A stretch of 14,971 bases of DNA from an uncultured Lactobacillus sp. (GCA_946482425.1 CAMLRO010000033.1:1-14971); one strand, 5' to 3'; positions 1-6,622 are shown, counted from the stretch's first letter. Numbers and translations are program-made. Notes: generated by a model from the sequence alone, not told the origin.

Positions 1-671
1 TTTTGACTGCAGCTGAAAAGATTAAGTCTGCCAAACCTGATTTAATGGAATGGCGTATTGATTATTATGCTGCAGGAGTTAATGACTTTGACAAGCTAAA
101 TACTACTGCTAAGAAATTGCGCCAGGAAGTGGGTGAGCTGCCTATTTTGGTCACATTTCGCACTAAAAATGAAGGTGGAGTTTGCAGTCTGGCTGAAGAT
201 CAATATTTAAATTTAATAGAATATGTCATTACTAATAGACTTGGTGATGCTGTTGATATTGAACTTTTCCACACTGAAAAAAGAGTAAAATCTTTAGTGA
301 ACTTAGCTCATGACTACAATGTCGTAGTAATTATGAGTAATCACGACTTTGAAAAGGTGCCAGCTAAAGACGTAATTGAATTTCGTTTACGAAAAATGGC
401 TCAACTTGGTGCAGATGTCCCTAAGTTAGCCTGCATGCCTCATAGCGCTGCAGATGTTTTAACTCTTTTAGCAGCAACGACAGAAATGAATGCAGAAATT
501 TCTAATCCCTTGATTACTATGGCTATGGGCGATATTGGTAAAGTTACCAGGGTAGCCGGTCAAGTTTTCGGTTCTAGTTTGTCCTTTGGGGCAGTGGGCC
601 AAACCTCCGCACCGGGTCAACTATCGATTGCAGACTTACGTAATGCAGAAAATTACTTGGCTTTATCGTAA
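1..671 (+). CDS. aroD: 3-dehydroquinate dehydratase, type I (partial, 5' end cut off)
   Basis: Catalyses the third step of the shikimate pathway, dehydration of 3-dehydroquinate to 3-dehydroshikimate through a Schiff base, in the cytoplasm. Reading from base 3, 222 residues are visible and every active-site landmark of the type I family is in order: MEWRID (15-20), TFRT (51-54), the general-base histidine in SNHDF (His114), the Schiff-base lysine in PKLACMP (Lys141), the substrate-binding GKVTR, and SFGAVGQTSAPGQ near the C-terminus. Full-length type I enzymes have about 250 residues and begin with a beta strand that is missing here, so the gene starts before the window and the TTG at base 3 is most likely an internal leucine codon. 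A terminator follows within 30 bases, so this is the last gene of its transcript. The neighbouring genes are unrelated to aromatic biosynthesis. Confidence 0.95.
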   Translation, partial: LTAAEKIKSAKPDLMEWRIDYYAAGVNDFDKLNTTAKKLRQEVGELPILVTFRTKNEGGVCSLAEDQYLNLIEYVITNRLGDAVDIELFHTEKRVKSLVNLAHDYNVVVIMSNHDFEKVPAKDVIEFRLRKMAQLGADVPKLACMPHSAADVLTLLAATTEMNAEISNPLITMAMGDIGKVTRVAGQVFGSSLSFGAVGQTSAPGQLSIADLRNAENYLALS

Positions 672-697
672 AATTTCTTAAAATAAGAGGTATTTTT

Positions 698-732
698 GAG
701 TTAGCTTTAAATATTAAGGCTAACTCTTTTTT
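698..732 (+). terminator. Rho-independent terminator of aroD
   Basis: GAGTTAGC (698-705) pairs with GCTAACTC (719-726). The stem extends inward by TTTAA/TTAAG around an ATA loop and is followed by six Ts. It begins 27 bases after the aroD stop codon. Confidence 0.85.
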
Positions 733-824
733 AGTTAAAACCAAATATATGTGCAAAATAAGTGTTAAACTTTTTAATAATAATATTAAGTATTTTCAGG
801 GTAACTTTAGCATTGGAGAAATGT

Positions 825-1850
825 ATGACTGCAAACGAGAACATTGAGTGGTTTAAAAATGCTCAGTACGGTATGATGATCCATTGGGGGTTATATTCGC
901 TTCTGGCCGGAGAATATGAAGGAAAAGCAGCAAGTGTATATGCCGAATGGATTCAGTCTAAATTGCAAATACCTAATGCCAAATACAGCCAGCTTGCTGA
1001 GGCTTTTAATCCAATATATTTTGATGCTGATCAGATTGCAGCTTTTGCCAAAAGCTGTGGTATGAAATATCTAGTCGTTACAACTAAACACCATGATGGC
1101 TTTGCTATGTACCACTCACAAGTAGATCCCTATAATGTTTATGACGCAACACCATTTCATAGGGATGTCATCGGTGAACTTGCAACAGCTTGCGCAAAAA
1201 ATGGTTTAAAGCTGGGACTATATTACTCTCAAGACTTAGACTGGCATGAACCTAACGGTGGCGGCTATCTGTCTAATACCATTGAATCAGCTGGATCAAC
1301 TTGGGATAATAGCTGGGACTTTGAGCAGAAAAATAAAAACTTTGCGCAATGTTTTTCTGCTAAAATCTTACCCCAAATTAAAGAGATAATGAGTAATTAC
1401 GGCGAAATAACCACGGCTTGGTTTGATGTACCAATGACACTGACAAAAGCGCAAAGTCAAGAAATTTATGATACTGTGAAAAAATTGCAGCCAAATTGTT
1501 TAATTAATTCACGACTGGGTAATGGTAAATATGATTATGTTTCACTGGGTGATAATGAAGTTCCCAGTACAAAAGAAGAAAGTAAGGGCAATACTGATTA
1601 TAATTCACTTACTGGATTTAAGCCCTCTAAGTATGGTTTATATGAAACAGCGGGTACAATTAATGACTCTTGGGGCTTTTCTTACCGCGATCAAAACTGG
1701 AAAGCGCCTATGACAATTGCTCATTATCGCAAGCATTTAAATAGTCTGGGAATCAATTACCTTCTAAACGTTGGACTTGATGGTCTGGGTAGAATTCCTG
1801 TGCCAGCCCAAGAAAATATCAAGGCGGCAGCCAAATTGTTTGCAAAATAA
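825..1850 (+). CDS. GH29 alpha-L-fucosidase, short intracellular form
   Basis: Predicted to hydrolyse terminal alpha-L-fucose from host glycans or their fragments. The 341-residue protein opens with the family signature WFKNAQYGMMIHWGLYS (9-25), then KHHDGF (88-93), LGLYYS (130-135) and AWFD (198-201), where Asp201 is the likely nucleophile. It continues with the LQPNCLINSRLGNG segment and a C-terminal NYLLNVGLDGLGRIP motif. It consists of the catalytic barrel only; many GH29 enzymes run beyond 400 residues and carry a beta-sandwich. The start is ATG 825 because GGAG (815-818) lies just upstream. A longer reading from GTG 762 would add a hydrophobic stretch resembling a signal peptide, but it has no ribosome binding site, so a cytoplasmic enzyme is more likely. 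No sugar transporter or fucose catabolism gene is adjacent. The linkage preference cannot be told from sequence. Confidence 0.9.
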   Translation: MTANENIEWFKNAQYGMMIHWGLYSLLAGEYEGKAASVYAEWIQSKLQIPNAKYSQLAEAFNPIYFDADQIAAFAKSCGMKYLVVTTKHHDGFAMYHSQVDPYNVYDATPFHRDVIGELATACAKNGLKLGLYYSQDLDWHEPNGGGYLSNTIESAGSTWDNSWDFEQKNKNFAQCFSAKILPQIKEIMSNYGEITTAWFDVPMTLTKAQSQEIYDTVKKLQPNCLINSRLGNGKYDYVSLGDNEVPSTKEESKGNTDYNSLTGFKPSKYGLYETAGTINDSWGFSYRDQNWKAPMTIAHYRKHLNSLGINYLLNVGLDGLGRIPVPAQENIKAAAKLFAK

Positions 1851-1854
1851 TAAA

Positions 1855-1886
1855 AAGGCGCATCATAATTCGATGCGCCTTAATTA
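1855..1886. terminator. Bidirectional terminator between fucosidase and antitoxin genes
   Basis: A ten-base perfect stem, AAGGCGCATC (1855-1864) with GATGCGCCTT (1872-1881), lies between two convergent genes. Read on the minus strand it is followed by a run of Ts, so it is the stronger terminator for the antitoxin gene. On the plus strand the T-tract is short. Confidence 0.8.
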
Positions 1887-1910
1887 ATGAAAGTAATTCT
1901 AATCAAAACA

Positions 1911-2144
1911 TCAGCTGAATAAATTTCCTTTGATTTCATCAAAATTATAGTGCTTTGACTTTTCAGCTTTCTTAATTTTGTTTACCAGCTCAAGAGCAGT
2001 AATAAATTCATCATATTCTTCGATATCTATGAGTGCAAATTTGCCATAGCCATTTTTGGTGAGAAAAACTGGATTATCTTTTTTAACTTTATTAAGGACT
2101 TTATTGTAATTTCTTAATGCTGAAACAGGTTGGATTTGTAACAT
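1911..2144 (-). CDS. Phd/YefM-family antitoxin, without a visible toxin
   Basis: A 77-residue protein of the type II toxin-antitoxin antitoxin fold. The N-terminal PVSALRNYNKVLNKV and the strand NPVFLTKNGYGKFALIDIEEYDEF match the Phd/YefM DNA-binding domain, and the charged C-terminal tail is the part that would wrap a RelE/YoeB- or Doc-type toxin. The start at 2144 is set by a perfect AAGGAG (2153-2158) eight bases upstream; a longer reading from TTG 2165 would overlap that site. Such antitoxins normally sit directly before their toxin, but here a terminator and the convergent fucosidase gene follow, and the upstream stretch contains no toxin reading frame. It is therefore an orphan, either a stand-alone repressor or the residue of a decayed pair. 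Confidence 0.85.
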   Translation of the reverse strand: MLQIQPVSALRNYNKVLNKVKKDNPVFLTKNGYGKFALIDIEEYDEFITALELVNKIKKAEKSKHYNFDEIKGNLFS

Positions 2145-2167
2145 GAGCGTCACTCCTTTAGACAAAT

Positions 2168-2173
2168 ATTGTA
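2168..2173 (-). promoter_or_regulatory. Probable -10 box of the antitoxin gene
   Basis: TACAAT on the minus strand lies about 10 bases before the AAGGAG site, giving a very short leader. The -35 region is a poor match, which would suit a weak or regulated promoter. Confidence 0.4.
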
Positions 2174-2433
2174 CATTATTTAACTAAAAATTTACAGCAT
2201 AATAATGAACAGAATTAATAAACGCCATTTTTTAAAGTTTTTCACTACTGTCTGGTATTAGACTAATTAGTCGTTAGACAAAGGATAAGATTCCTCACAT
2301 AAATGAGGTTAATAACATATTTTCTGTAGATGATGTGCCCAACTGATATTTAAAAGAAACTATTTTATTGGTATATGAGTGTACAACGACAAGAATTTGT
2401 TAGAAAAAGACTTAGAAAAGTAGTTTATTCATC

Positions 2434-2469
2434 AAAAAAGCAGGCATACAAATATATGCCTGCTTTTTT
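2434..2469. terminator. Terminator of the cytochrome-b5-like gene
   Basis: GCAGGCATA (2440-2448) pairs with TATGCCTGC (2455-2463), with six As on one side and six Ts on the other, so it can stop transcription in both directions. It sits 16 bases past the stop codon of the minus-strand gene. Confidence 0.85.
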
Positions 2470-2484
2470 AACTATTTATGTTAA

Positions 2485-2715
2485 TTAATCTTCGTAAGTA
2501 CCGACTTTTTTCAGGTTACCCAAGACACTTTCACCGTGAGGTGATTGTCCTATTGCTACAGTCAAGTCGCGTCCTGCCAAGTTACCATGGTGCTCACCAT
2601 CAGTCCAGTGTGGATTACCAGTAACATCATATACAACGCCTTTGATTGCTACATAGGCTGGATTACCATTTTTGCCATCGTATTTTGCTAAAGATTCTTT
2701 TGTAAATTTTTCCAT
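2485..2715 (-). CDS. Small cytochrome-b5-like haem/steroid-binding domain protein
   Basis: A 76-residue protein consisting of a single cytochrome-b5-like domain, with no signal peptide and no membrane segment. It opens with the family pattern FTKESLAKYDGKNGNPAYVAIKG and continues VVYDVT (27-32). The classical HPGG haem loop is replaced by a histidine-rich PHWTDGEHHG (35-44), and a further histidine lies in SPHGESVL (58-65), so axial ligation by two histidines is possible but unproven. Small proteins of this kind occur in anaerobic and fermentative Firmicutes with unknown function. The start is supported by GAGGG (minus strand, about 2725-2729). It has its own promoter inside the end of the preceding gene and its own terminator, so it is monocistronic. 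Confidence 0.8.
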   Translation of the reverse strand: MEKFTKESLAKYDGKNGNPAYVAIKGVVYDVTGNPHWTDGEHHGNLAGRDLTVAIGQSPHGESVLGNLKKVGTYED

Positions 2716-2759
2716 TGAAATTATCCCTCTTCCAAATACACTTACTAATTGTCACCTAC

Positions 2760-2788
2760 ATTATAAGCTCAAAAAATGGGCAAGTCTA
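2760..2788 (-). promoter_or_regulatory. Promoter of the cytochrome-b5-like gene
   Basis: On the minus strand, a perfect -10 box TATAAT (2760-2765) is preceded by a 17-base spacer and a -35 box TAGACT (2783-2788). The -35 box overlaps the stop region of the upstream acyltransferase gene, which explains how a small monocistronic gene can follow the operon so closely. Confidence 0.7.
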
Positions 2789-3673
2789 ATTTTTATTTTG
2801 TTCTTTTTGATAATTAAAACGCCAGCCAGCAATATCCCATGGGGTAAAAGCTAAATCTAACTTACGTTGGTAAGCCTTTTCATAAGCTGCAACTTTTTGC
2901 TGATAGTCGCGTTTCATCATGAGCTTGGAATTTTCATTAGCAGTTAGTTTAACGTCGGGGAAAATCGGCGGTAAAACATGGACTACATATTTAGTTTGGT
3001 AAAAGTTGGGGTGGTTTTTTTCTATTTTGGCAGTTGATTGTATTTCAATAAAAGTTGAGATTACTGGTACGTTTTGCTTAGCAGCAAAATAATAGGCACC
3101 ACGCTTTAATTCCCGGGGCTTACGGTAGTTCCACCACATTTCCTGTTCTGGAAAAATCAAAACCCAGCTGTTTTGCTCTAACGCATCATGCAGATGACGA
3201 GGAAATTCCGTACCCACATAGCTTGGAACTTGAATTAGGGGAATAGTGCCAACGTAGTTCATTAAGTAGCATAAAATTCCGGGTAATTTCAAGTTGGTAT
3301 CTTCAATTGCAATTGTTAAAGAATGATGTGTTTTATTTGCCAGGTGCTTGATAGGCAAGGAATCAATTTGGTTAAAATGATTAGCAGTTATAATTGCTCC
3401 ACCTTGTGGTAAATTAGCCAGATTTTCCAGACCGGTGAACGTAGTAGATGAAGTTAAGAAATGGGTCAAGCTATTAAAGAATAAGTGGCCAATCCGGTCA
3501 TTTATCTTGCCTTTAATTGTTTTTTGCTCTTGCCAAAAATTATTGACTAAATCTTTACTTTCATTCAGAGATAAAACTGGATCACCGACTTCGACTTTTG
3601 CATTCCAGTTACCGCTTTTTACAGCGTTTTCAATGTTCTGGATAACTTGTTCACGATTGTCACCAATAATCAT
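2786..3673 (-). CDS. PlsC-like acyltransferase (last gene of the glycan operon)
   Basis: A 295-residue member of the lysophosphatidate/glycerophospholipid acyltransferase superfamily. Block I is ANHFNQID with the catalytic H-X4-D pair His99 and Asp104. Block III is FPEQEMWW (174-181), in place of the usual FPEGTR. An N-terminal region of about 75 residues precedes the catalytic domain, and no convincing membrane segment is visible, so membrane attachment would be peripheral. Its ATG overlaps the stop of the upstream GT8 gene by four bases (ATGA), so the two are translationally coupled. It probably transfers an acyl chain to a glycosylated lipid or sugar made by the neighbouring glycosyltransferases. 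Which acceptor and donor it uses cannot be read from the sequence; ordinary phosphatidic acid synthesis is possible but less likely in this context. Confidence 0.8.
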   Translation of the reverse strand: MIIGDNREQVIQNIENAVKSGNWNAKVEVGDPVLSLNESKDLVNNFWQEQKTIKGKINDRIGHLFFNSLTHFLTSSTTFTGLENLANLPQGGAIITANHFNQIDSLPIKHLANKTHHSLTIAIEDTNLKLPGILCYLMNYVGTIPLIQVPSYVGTEFPRHLHDALEQNSWVLIFPEQEMWWNYRKPRELKRGAYYFAAKQNVPVISTFIEIQSTAKIEKNHPNFYQTKYVVHVLPPIFPDVKLTANENSKLMMKRDYQQKVAAYEKAYQRKLDLAFTPWDIAGWRFNYQKEQNKN

Positions 3674-4617
3674 AAACTGACAGGTCCTTGCTTTTTCACA
3701 TTTGCCCAGTTATGAGGGTCATTAATAGTTTTATCTTCTTTAGCCAGCATGTGATCTAATTTATGCCGATCTTCATCACGTTGCTGATCAGTGTAATTAT
3801 TGAGCTCGCTTAAGAGTTCCTCATAAAACTTGGTTTCTTTTGCACTGTTCCAGAAATACTTTTCGTATTGAATGTTCTTGAAGTGCCAAGGCTTAAAGAA
3901 AAGGTTGTAGTGAATTAAGCTGGGATTTGCCAGGGGTTCGGTATTGTCATTTGGCATCGCGTCCCATTTAGGGTCAAGATGCAGTATTCTTTTGTCCCCA
4001 ATTTCATTTAAGTAGTCTTGATCAGGAGCGATGCAGTCAAAATGATATTTAGTCAGCAGGTGCATAAAGTGATCAATAAAGTGCTCGTCGCGAAAAGCTT
4101 TGCAGTTTAAAACCAACATTCCAGAATTAATGTACTTCTTGGGATCTAAAACCAGCACTTCTTTAATATAAGCAACCATTTTTGCTACGTATTGAATTGA
4201 AGAATCTGTACAGGCAGCAAACAAATGATTGCCAAGTTCAGTATCATATAATTTACCAATATCATCATTAACGACAGTGTCGCTGTCAATATAAATAGCT
4301 TTATCATATTGCGGGAAAAGATCAGGAATGAATAAGCGGTAAAAAATTGACATAGTAAAGAAATCAGCCCGCAGGAAGTTTTCAGTCCGATTTTGAATGG
4401 GCGCTACTATTTCATCATTAATTTTAAAAAACTTAACGTGAACGTTAGCAGCACCTAATGCCTGCAAGTCTTGTTTATGCTGCTCAGATAAATCCTGACT
4501 TAAAAAGTAGACGGTGTAATCTTTAGTTTTAGCAGCATTTTGCACTAAAGAATTAAGTGATACAGCTGCATATTGAGTAAAGTCATCACTGATAGCATAA
4601 AAAACTGGAATTGTCAT
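3670..4617 (-). CDS. Family 8 glycosyltransferase (second GT8 of operon)
   Basis: A 315-residue retaining glycosyltransferase of family GT8, which uses a nucleotide sugar and a divalent metal. The N-terminal IPVFYAISDDFTQYAAVSLNSL binds the nucleotide. The metal-binding DXD is IDSDT (Asp111-Ser-Asp113). YINSGMLVLN (162-171), PDQDYLN (from 198) and the C-terminal HYNLFFKPWH (236-245) complete the family signature. A basic C-terminal tail of about 50 residues rich in Asp, Glu, Lys and Asn follows. There is no membrane segment, so it acts on the cytoplasmic face. It lies 26 bases after the other GT8 gene with GGAG (4629-4632, minus strand) before its start, and overlaps the next acyltransferase by four bases. 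The sugar transferred (glucose or galactose are typical of bacterial GT8) is unknown. Confidence 0.88.
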   Translation of the reverse strand: MTIPVFYAISDDFTQYAAVSLNSLVQNAAKTKDYTVYFLSQDLSEQHKQDLQALGAANVHVKFFKINDEIVAPIQNRTENFLRADFFTMSIFYRLFIPDLFPQYDKAIYIDSDTVVNDDIGKLYDTELGNHLFAACTDSSIQYVAKMVAYIKEVLVLDPKKYINSGMLVLNCKAFRDEHFIDHFMHLLTKYHFDCIAPDQDYLNEIGDKRILHLDPKWDAMPNDNTEPLANPSLIHYNLFFKPWHFKNIQYEKYFWNSAKETKFYEELLSELNNYTDQQRDEDRHKLDHMLAKEDKTINDPHNWANVKKQGPVSL

Positions 4618-4643
4618 ATATTATTTTTCTCCAAACATTATTT

Positions 4644-5474
4644 TTATAAATTGCTTTTCACATTGAGATAGTAAGTCAGAATGTCGTCATATTCATGCAA
4701 TTTTAACACTTTATGGACCCTTGTCACATCCCAGGGCTTCACTGTTAATGTGTGAAAAATGGGCAGGAAGCGAAAACTCGTAGTAAAGTGCTGAATTACA
4801 GTGTCTGACTGCAATTTATACTGTTCATTATAACGTCGGGGTGCAATTTTCTTCTTTCTGGCATACCGATTAAGTGCAGTTTGATCTGGCATTAAAACGG
4901 TTCTGGTCTGTAACAAGCGCCGGATTCTAGTAAATAGCTTAGTTTTCCTGATTTCAGGCAAATTAAGCAGCAATACACCGGAATTGACATAGTCAAAAAC
5001 TTTGTGCTCGTGAAAATTGTGGAAAAAGAACCGTCCCCAATAATCAAGGACACCTGCAAACTCAAAACCGGCTAAATCCTGCTCATAAAAACTGACTAAG
5101 CTGCGCCTAATAATCACATCAGCGTCAAGATAAAGTATTTTGTTTGGTAGTTGGGGAATTTCATCCGCAAATAATCTCAGCATCGCATAAGGGGTAAAGT
5201 GTGTACTCATGTTGGCTATTAATGGTTCTCTGACAAATAAGCCGGTGCAGTCCATTAATTTTAAAGTGCTATGAGGATTTTGCTTTACCAAAAGAGATTT
5301 TAAATAGTCAGCTGCGTGTTTGCTAAAAGGCTTAAACTTTTTATGAAAGCTTTGCGTGTACATCGTTAAAATGTAAATGTGGAGTTCTTCTGCGCCGCTG
5401 TTTTTTAATAAAGAAAGAGTGGCGATAAGAATGCCATCTTCGGCGTTATGATCACCGCAAAAAAGAATATTCAT
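4644..5474 (-). CDS. Family 8 glycosyltransferase (first GT8 of operon)
   Basis: A 276-residue GT8 enzyme, clearly related in plan to its neighbour but divergent in sequence. It has MNILFCGDHNAEDGILIATLSLL at the N-terminus, the metal-binding DXD as YLDADV (Asp117-Ala-Asp119), VNSGVLLLN (163-171), MPDQTALN (195-202), His229 in IQHF and VKPWD (245-249). The C-terminal part is basic (for example RYARKKK), which would favour contact with acidic membrane lipids. The start is supported by AAGGAG (5481-5486, minus strand), which overlaps the stop codon of the upstream acyltransferase gene. Two different GT8 genes in series suggest two successive sugar additions to the same acceptor. Confidence 0.87.
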   Translation of the reverse strand: MNILFCGDHNAEDGILIATLSLLKNSGAEELHIYILTMYTQSFHKKFKPFSKHAADYLKSLLVKQNPHSTLKLMDCTGLFVREPLIANMSTHFTPYAMLRLFADEIPQLPNKILYLDADVIIRRSLVSFYEQDLAGFEFAGVLDYWGRFFFHNFHEHKVFDYVNSGVLLLNLPEIRKTKLFTRIRRLLQTRTVLMPDQTALNRYARKKKIAPRRYNEQYKLQSDTVIQHFTTSFRFLPIFHTLTVKPWDVTRVHKVLKLHEYDDILTYYLNVKSNL

Positions 5475-5484
5475 TTAGAACTCC

Positions 5485-6249
5485 TTAATTTATTTTTTGA
5501 TAAGTGCAATATTCGTAATCGCTCAAAAGAGCGCGTTTTTGCATTGCTTGGTAGATTTGGCTGTGCAGCTTTTTTTGCGCCTGCTTTTTATTAAGGCTTG
5601 TATCTGGATAAAAAGGACCGTCTATGTAAACTGTCATTTTTGGCTTTGTACCTCTTTTAGGCTTGGAATAAGTAGTTGTCATGGCAAAGCTGGGAGCAGC
5701 TAACATAACAGGAAAGTGCATGCTGGTAGCAGGAAAGGGCCTAATTTTAGTGTAATAAGGCCAAACATGAGCTTCAGGGTAAATAACAACTACTTTTTTA
5801 GCTTTAATGACGGCAGTGACAGCTTTAATCAGTTTACCAGATTGGTTTAGGTTCTGACCCACTGGCAGCCCAAAATAGGGTAAAACCAACTTGCCTAAAA
5901 TTGGGAGACTCCAGTTTGCTTGTGAGCCGATGGCATAATAATCTGAGGCAGAAATAATGCTGAGTGGCAAAACGACATCACCGAAGGCTTGTGTATGGTT
6001 GCCATATATAAAATAGCCTTGATCCCTTAGCAGCGATAATTTGCTTTTGCCGACAATGCGTACCCGCAGAATTAAACGAATATAGATAATACTGATTAAA
6101 TGAGCAAGAAAACGCACAATTTTGGACCAAATTCTGCCACCAAGTGAGTGAGGAAAGATAGCGTAGTTCTCAGGCAAATGATATTCTTGGCTCTTAGTGA
6201 CCACTACATCATCAGTTAAATGCTGGTAGTAGTATTTATGTTTACCCAT
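5485..6249 (-). CDS. PlsC-like acyltransferase (first gene of the glycan operon)
   Basis: A 254-residue acyltransferase-superfamily protein. A hydrophobic segment at about 45-61 (FLAHLISIIYIRLIL) probably anchors it to the membrane just before the catalytic domain. The block I motif is GNHTQAFGD: His85 and Asp91 are separated by five residues rather than the canonical four, as in some Firmicute relatives. Block III is YPEAHVWPY (157-165) in place of FPEGTR. It shares the Pro-Glu-x-x-x-Trp variant of block III with the operon's other acyltransferase, which suggests that both belong to the same off-main-line subfamily. The start ATG 6249 follows AGAAGGG (6254-6260, minus strand). It is the first gene of the four-gene transcript. 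Its acyl donor and acceptor are unknown. Confidence 0.8.
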   Translation of the reverse strand: MGKHKYYYQHLTDDVVVTKSQEYHLPENYAIFPHSLGGRIWSKIVRFLAHLISIIYIRLILRVRIVGKSKLSLLRDQGYFIYGNHTQAFGDVVLPLSIISASDYYAIGSQANWSLPILGKLVLPYFGLPVGQNLNQSGKLIKAVTAVIKAKKVVVIYPEAHVWPYYTKIRPFPATSMHFPVMLAAPSFAMTTTYSKPKRGTKPKMTVYIDGPFYPDTSLNKKQAQKKLHSQIYQAMQKRALLSDYEYCTYQKIN

Positions 6250-6292
6250 GAAACCCTTCTTTCAATACAGTCATTAAGTAATTCTATCATGA

Positions 6293-6301
6293 ATTATACC
6301 A
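6293..6301 (-). promoter_or_regulatory. Extended -10 promoter of the acyltransferase/GT8 operon
   Basis: On the minus strand TGG precedes a perfect TATAAT (6293-6298), an extended -10 element. The -35 region is a weak match, which is tolerated when an extended -10 is present. The leader would be about 35 bases and ends in AGAAGGG before the start codon. Confidence 0.6.
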
Positions 6302-6364
6302 GATTAAAAAGGGGGCCAAAGGCTTCTAAAAAAGAGCTAAATTAAGTATAAAAATATTTTCATA

Positions 6365-6402
6365 TAGTAAATGATTAATTTGTTATTCGGCTCCATTTAC
6401 TA
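6365..6402. repeat. 9-base inverted repeat in the divergent region
   Basis: TAGTAAATG (6365-6373) and CATTTACTA (6394-6402) are perfect reverse complements separated by 20 bases. No T-tract follows, so it is not a terminator. It could be a two-site operator or a chance match in AT-rich DNA. Confidence 0.4.
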
Positions 6403-6575
6403 ATTTGTATATAAAAAGAGTCTACCCTTAAATTCTACTCTCTTAGCAGTTAAAAAATGGTATAAATTACTATTTTTATAAAAATAATTTCAGTCTGACA
6501 ATAATTTTCTGCGTGCTTAGTGATTAATAATAGTTTATTAAATTTGTAAATACATAATATTTAATGCGGCAACAA

Positions 6576-6589
6576 TAAATGCGCATTTA
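6576..6589. promoter_or_regulatory. Palindrome upstream of deoC, candidate operator
   Basis: TAAATGCGCATTTA is a perfect 14-base palindrome ending four bases before the deoC -35 box, a typical place for a regulator to act. Which protein binds is unknown; the GntR-type regulator encoded after deoC is one candidate. Confidence 0.45.
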
Positions 6590-6593
6590 GCAG

Positions 6594-6622
6594 TTGACAT
6601 TATATTTTATCACTACTAAAAT
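6594..6622 (+). promoter_or_regulatory. Promoter of deoC
   Basis: A perfect -35 box TTGACA (6594-6599), a 17-base spacer and -10 box TAAAAT (6617-6622). It is followed by AAGGAG (6641-6646) six bases before the ATG. Confidence 0.8.

Larger units (their letters stand above)
2145..2484. other. Gene-free stretch between antitoxin and cytochrome-b5-like gene
   Basis: About 340 bases with no reading frame that resembles a gene on either strand. It holds the antitoxin promoter and ribosome binding site at its left end. In the middle is a 12-base perfect palindrome, GACTAATTAGTC (2261-2272), flanked by GTCT (2250-2253) and AGAC (2276-2279). A small hairpin CCTCA/TGAGG lies at 2293-2308, and a terminator at the right end. 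The rest is plain AT-rich sequence and may include the remains of a lost gene. Confidence 0.5.

Noticed and set aside
762..824. Signal-peptide-like N-terminal extension of the fucosidase starting at GTG 762.
   Set aside because: It has no ribosome binding site, is very AT-rich like the intergenic region, and ATG 825 has GGAG at correct spacing directly before the conserved GH29 N-terminus.
2360..2470. Possible remnant of a plus-strand coding region rich in Arg and Lys just before the terminator at 2434.
   Set aside because: Too short, interrupted by stops upstream and without similarity to anything I recognise.
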